Assembly (NCBI GenBank): GCA_003158495.1 | Contig: PMJT01000068.1 | Location: forward strand, 1 to 6,374 | Length of the DNA: 6,374 nt | Origin: Chloroflexota bacterium | GTDB taxonomy: Bacteria > Chloroflexota > Limnocylindria > Limnocylindrales > CSP1-4 | Reading direction: 5' to 3' | In this document: one piece after another, positions 5,987 to 6,374 of the stretch | Position numbering within the stretch: position 1 is the stretch's first letter | Layout of the letters: the number at the start of each line of letters is the position of its first letter | Program-made: the position numbers and the translations under genes | The notes under the pieces: generated by a model | What the model saw: the letters and a program-made list of their open reading frames with translations, nothing else | Told to the model about the DNA's origin: nothing | Databases searched by the model: none

Positions 5987-6374
5987 TCGCGTCCTTCATC
6001 CGATCGAAGATGCCGCCCGTCAGCACGACTTCGCCCGATTCGGCGGCCAGGTCCTCGAGGAGCTGGCGCTGCCGCTTCGAGAGCTTCGTCGGCACGTTGA
6101 CCCGGACCATGACGTGCAGGTCGCCCCGCGAGCCGGGTCGGCGCAGATGCGGGACGCCGCGGCCGCGAAGGCGGATCTCGGTCCCGGGCTGCGTGCCGGG
6201 CCGGACCTCGATCTCCTCCTCGCCCTCGATCGTCGGGATTCGGGTCCGTGTTCCGAGCGCAGCCTGGGCAATCGACATCTGCATCTCGTAGTACAGCTCC
6301 GTGCCGTCGCGGCGAAGCTGGGCATGCGGCGTCACGTGGACCGCCACGTACAGGTTGCCGGGTGTACCGCCGCG
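5979..6374 (-). CDS. dnaJ: Chaperone DnaJ, C-terminal part (5' end outside window)
   Basis: Hsp40 co-chaperone that delivers substrates to DnaK and stimulates its ATPase. The minus-strand frame is open to the window edge; 131 residues are visible. They begin in C-terminal substrate-binding domain I (GGTPGNLYVAVHV, followed by HAQLRRDG). The next stretch has SIAQAALGTRTRIPT, the GEEEIEVRPGTQPG beta segment, LRGRGVPHL and GDLHVMVRV of domain II. The protein ends with the dimerisation helix KLSKRQRQLLEDL and a short tail, FDRMKDAIG. The J domain, the Gly/Phe region and any zinc-finger repeats lie beyond the window, so DnaJ is preferred to CbpA from the tail and from its prmA neighbour. It overlaps prmA by 8 bp, so the two are probably co-transcribed. 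Confidence 0.92.
   Translation of the reverse strand, partial: RGGTPGNLYVAVHVTPHAQLRRDGTELYYEMQMSIAQAALGTRTRIPTIEGEEEIEVRPGTQPGTEIRLRGRGVPHLRRPGSRGDLHVMVRVNVPTKLSKRQRQLLEDLAAESGEVVLTGGIFDRMKDAIG
5992..5996 (-). promoter_or_regulatory. Ribosome binding site supporting the TTG start of prmA
   Basis: On the minus strand AAGGA (within GAAGGA) lies five bases before the TTG at 5986 and inside the last codons of dnaJ. It decides for the rare TTG start over the downstream GTG at 5917. Confidence 0.6.

Overview
This is a high-GC bacterial window with six protein-coding genes and no RNA gene, insertion sequence or CRISPR array that I can see. The strong G/C third-position bias, the exported proteins with Thr-Pro linkers, and the gene set suggest a Chloroflexota-like lineage, with Actinobacteria as the alternative. 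This placement is inference; no marker here fixes the phylum.

Layout: Two blocks of conserved housekeeping genes lie on the minus strand at the window edges. On the right are the 3' end of dnaJ (5979-6374) and prmA (4934-5986), which overlap by 8 bp as an operon. On the left is most of an mtaB-like tRNA methylthiotransferase gene (1-1136, 3' end outside the window). Between them, on the plus strand, is a three-gene group. It holds an exported Asp-box (BNR/sialidase-fold) protein (1223-2719), a small ECF sigma factor (2911-3435), and a membrane-anchored Kelch beta-propeller protein (3432-4889) whose start overlaps the sigma stop as ATGA. A 191-bp gap (2720-2910) upstream of the sigma gene carries inverted and direct repeats and an AT-rich patch.

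How the genes work together: In many bacteria dnaJ, prmA, rsmE and mtaB lie together as protein-folding and translation-quality genes. Here the same order is kept on the minus strand, but rsmE is absent and an oppositely oriented exported-protein/sigma module sits where it would be. The module looks like a self-contained surface-signalling unit. The Kelch protein has a short cytoplasmic tail, one membrane segment, a Pro/Thr stalk and an external seven-bladed propeller, and it is probably translationally coupled to the sigma factor. This is the topology of a membrane anti-sigma factor with a propeller sensor. The neighbouring Asp-box protein is a second exported propeller and could be a target of the sigma factor, but this is a hypothesis from position only.
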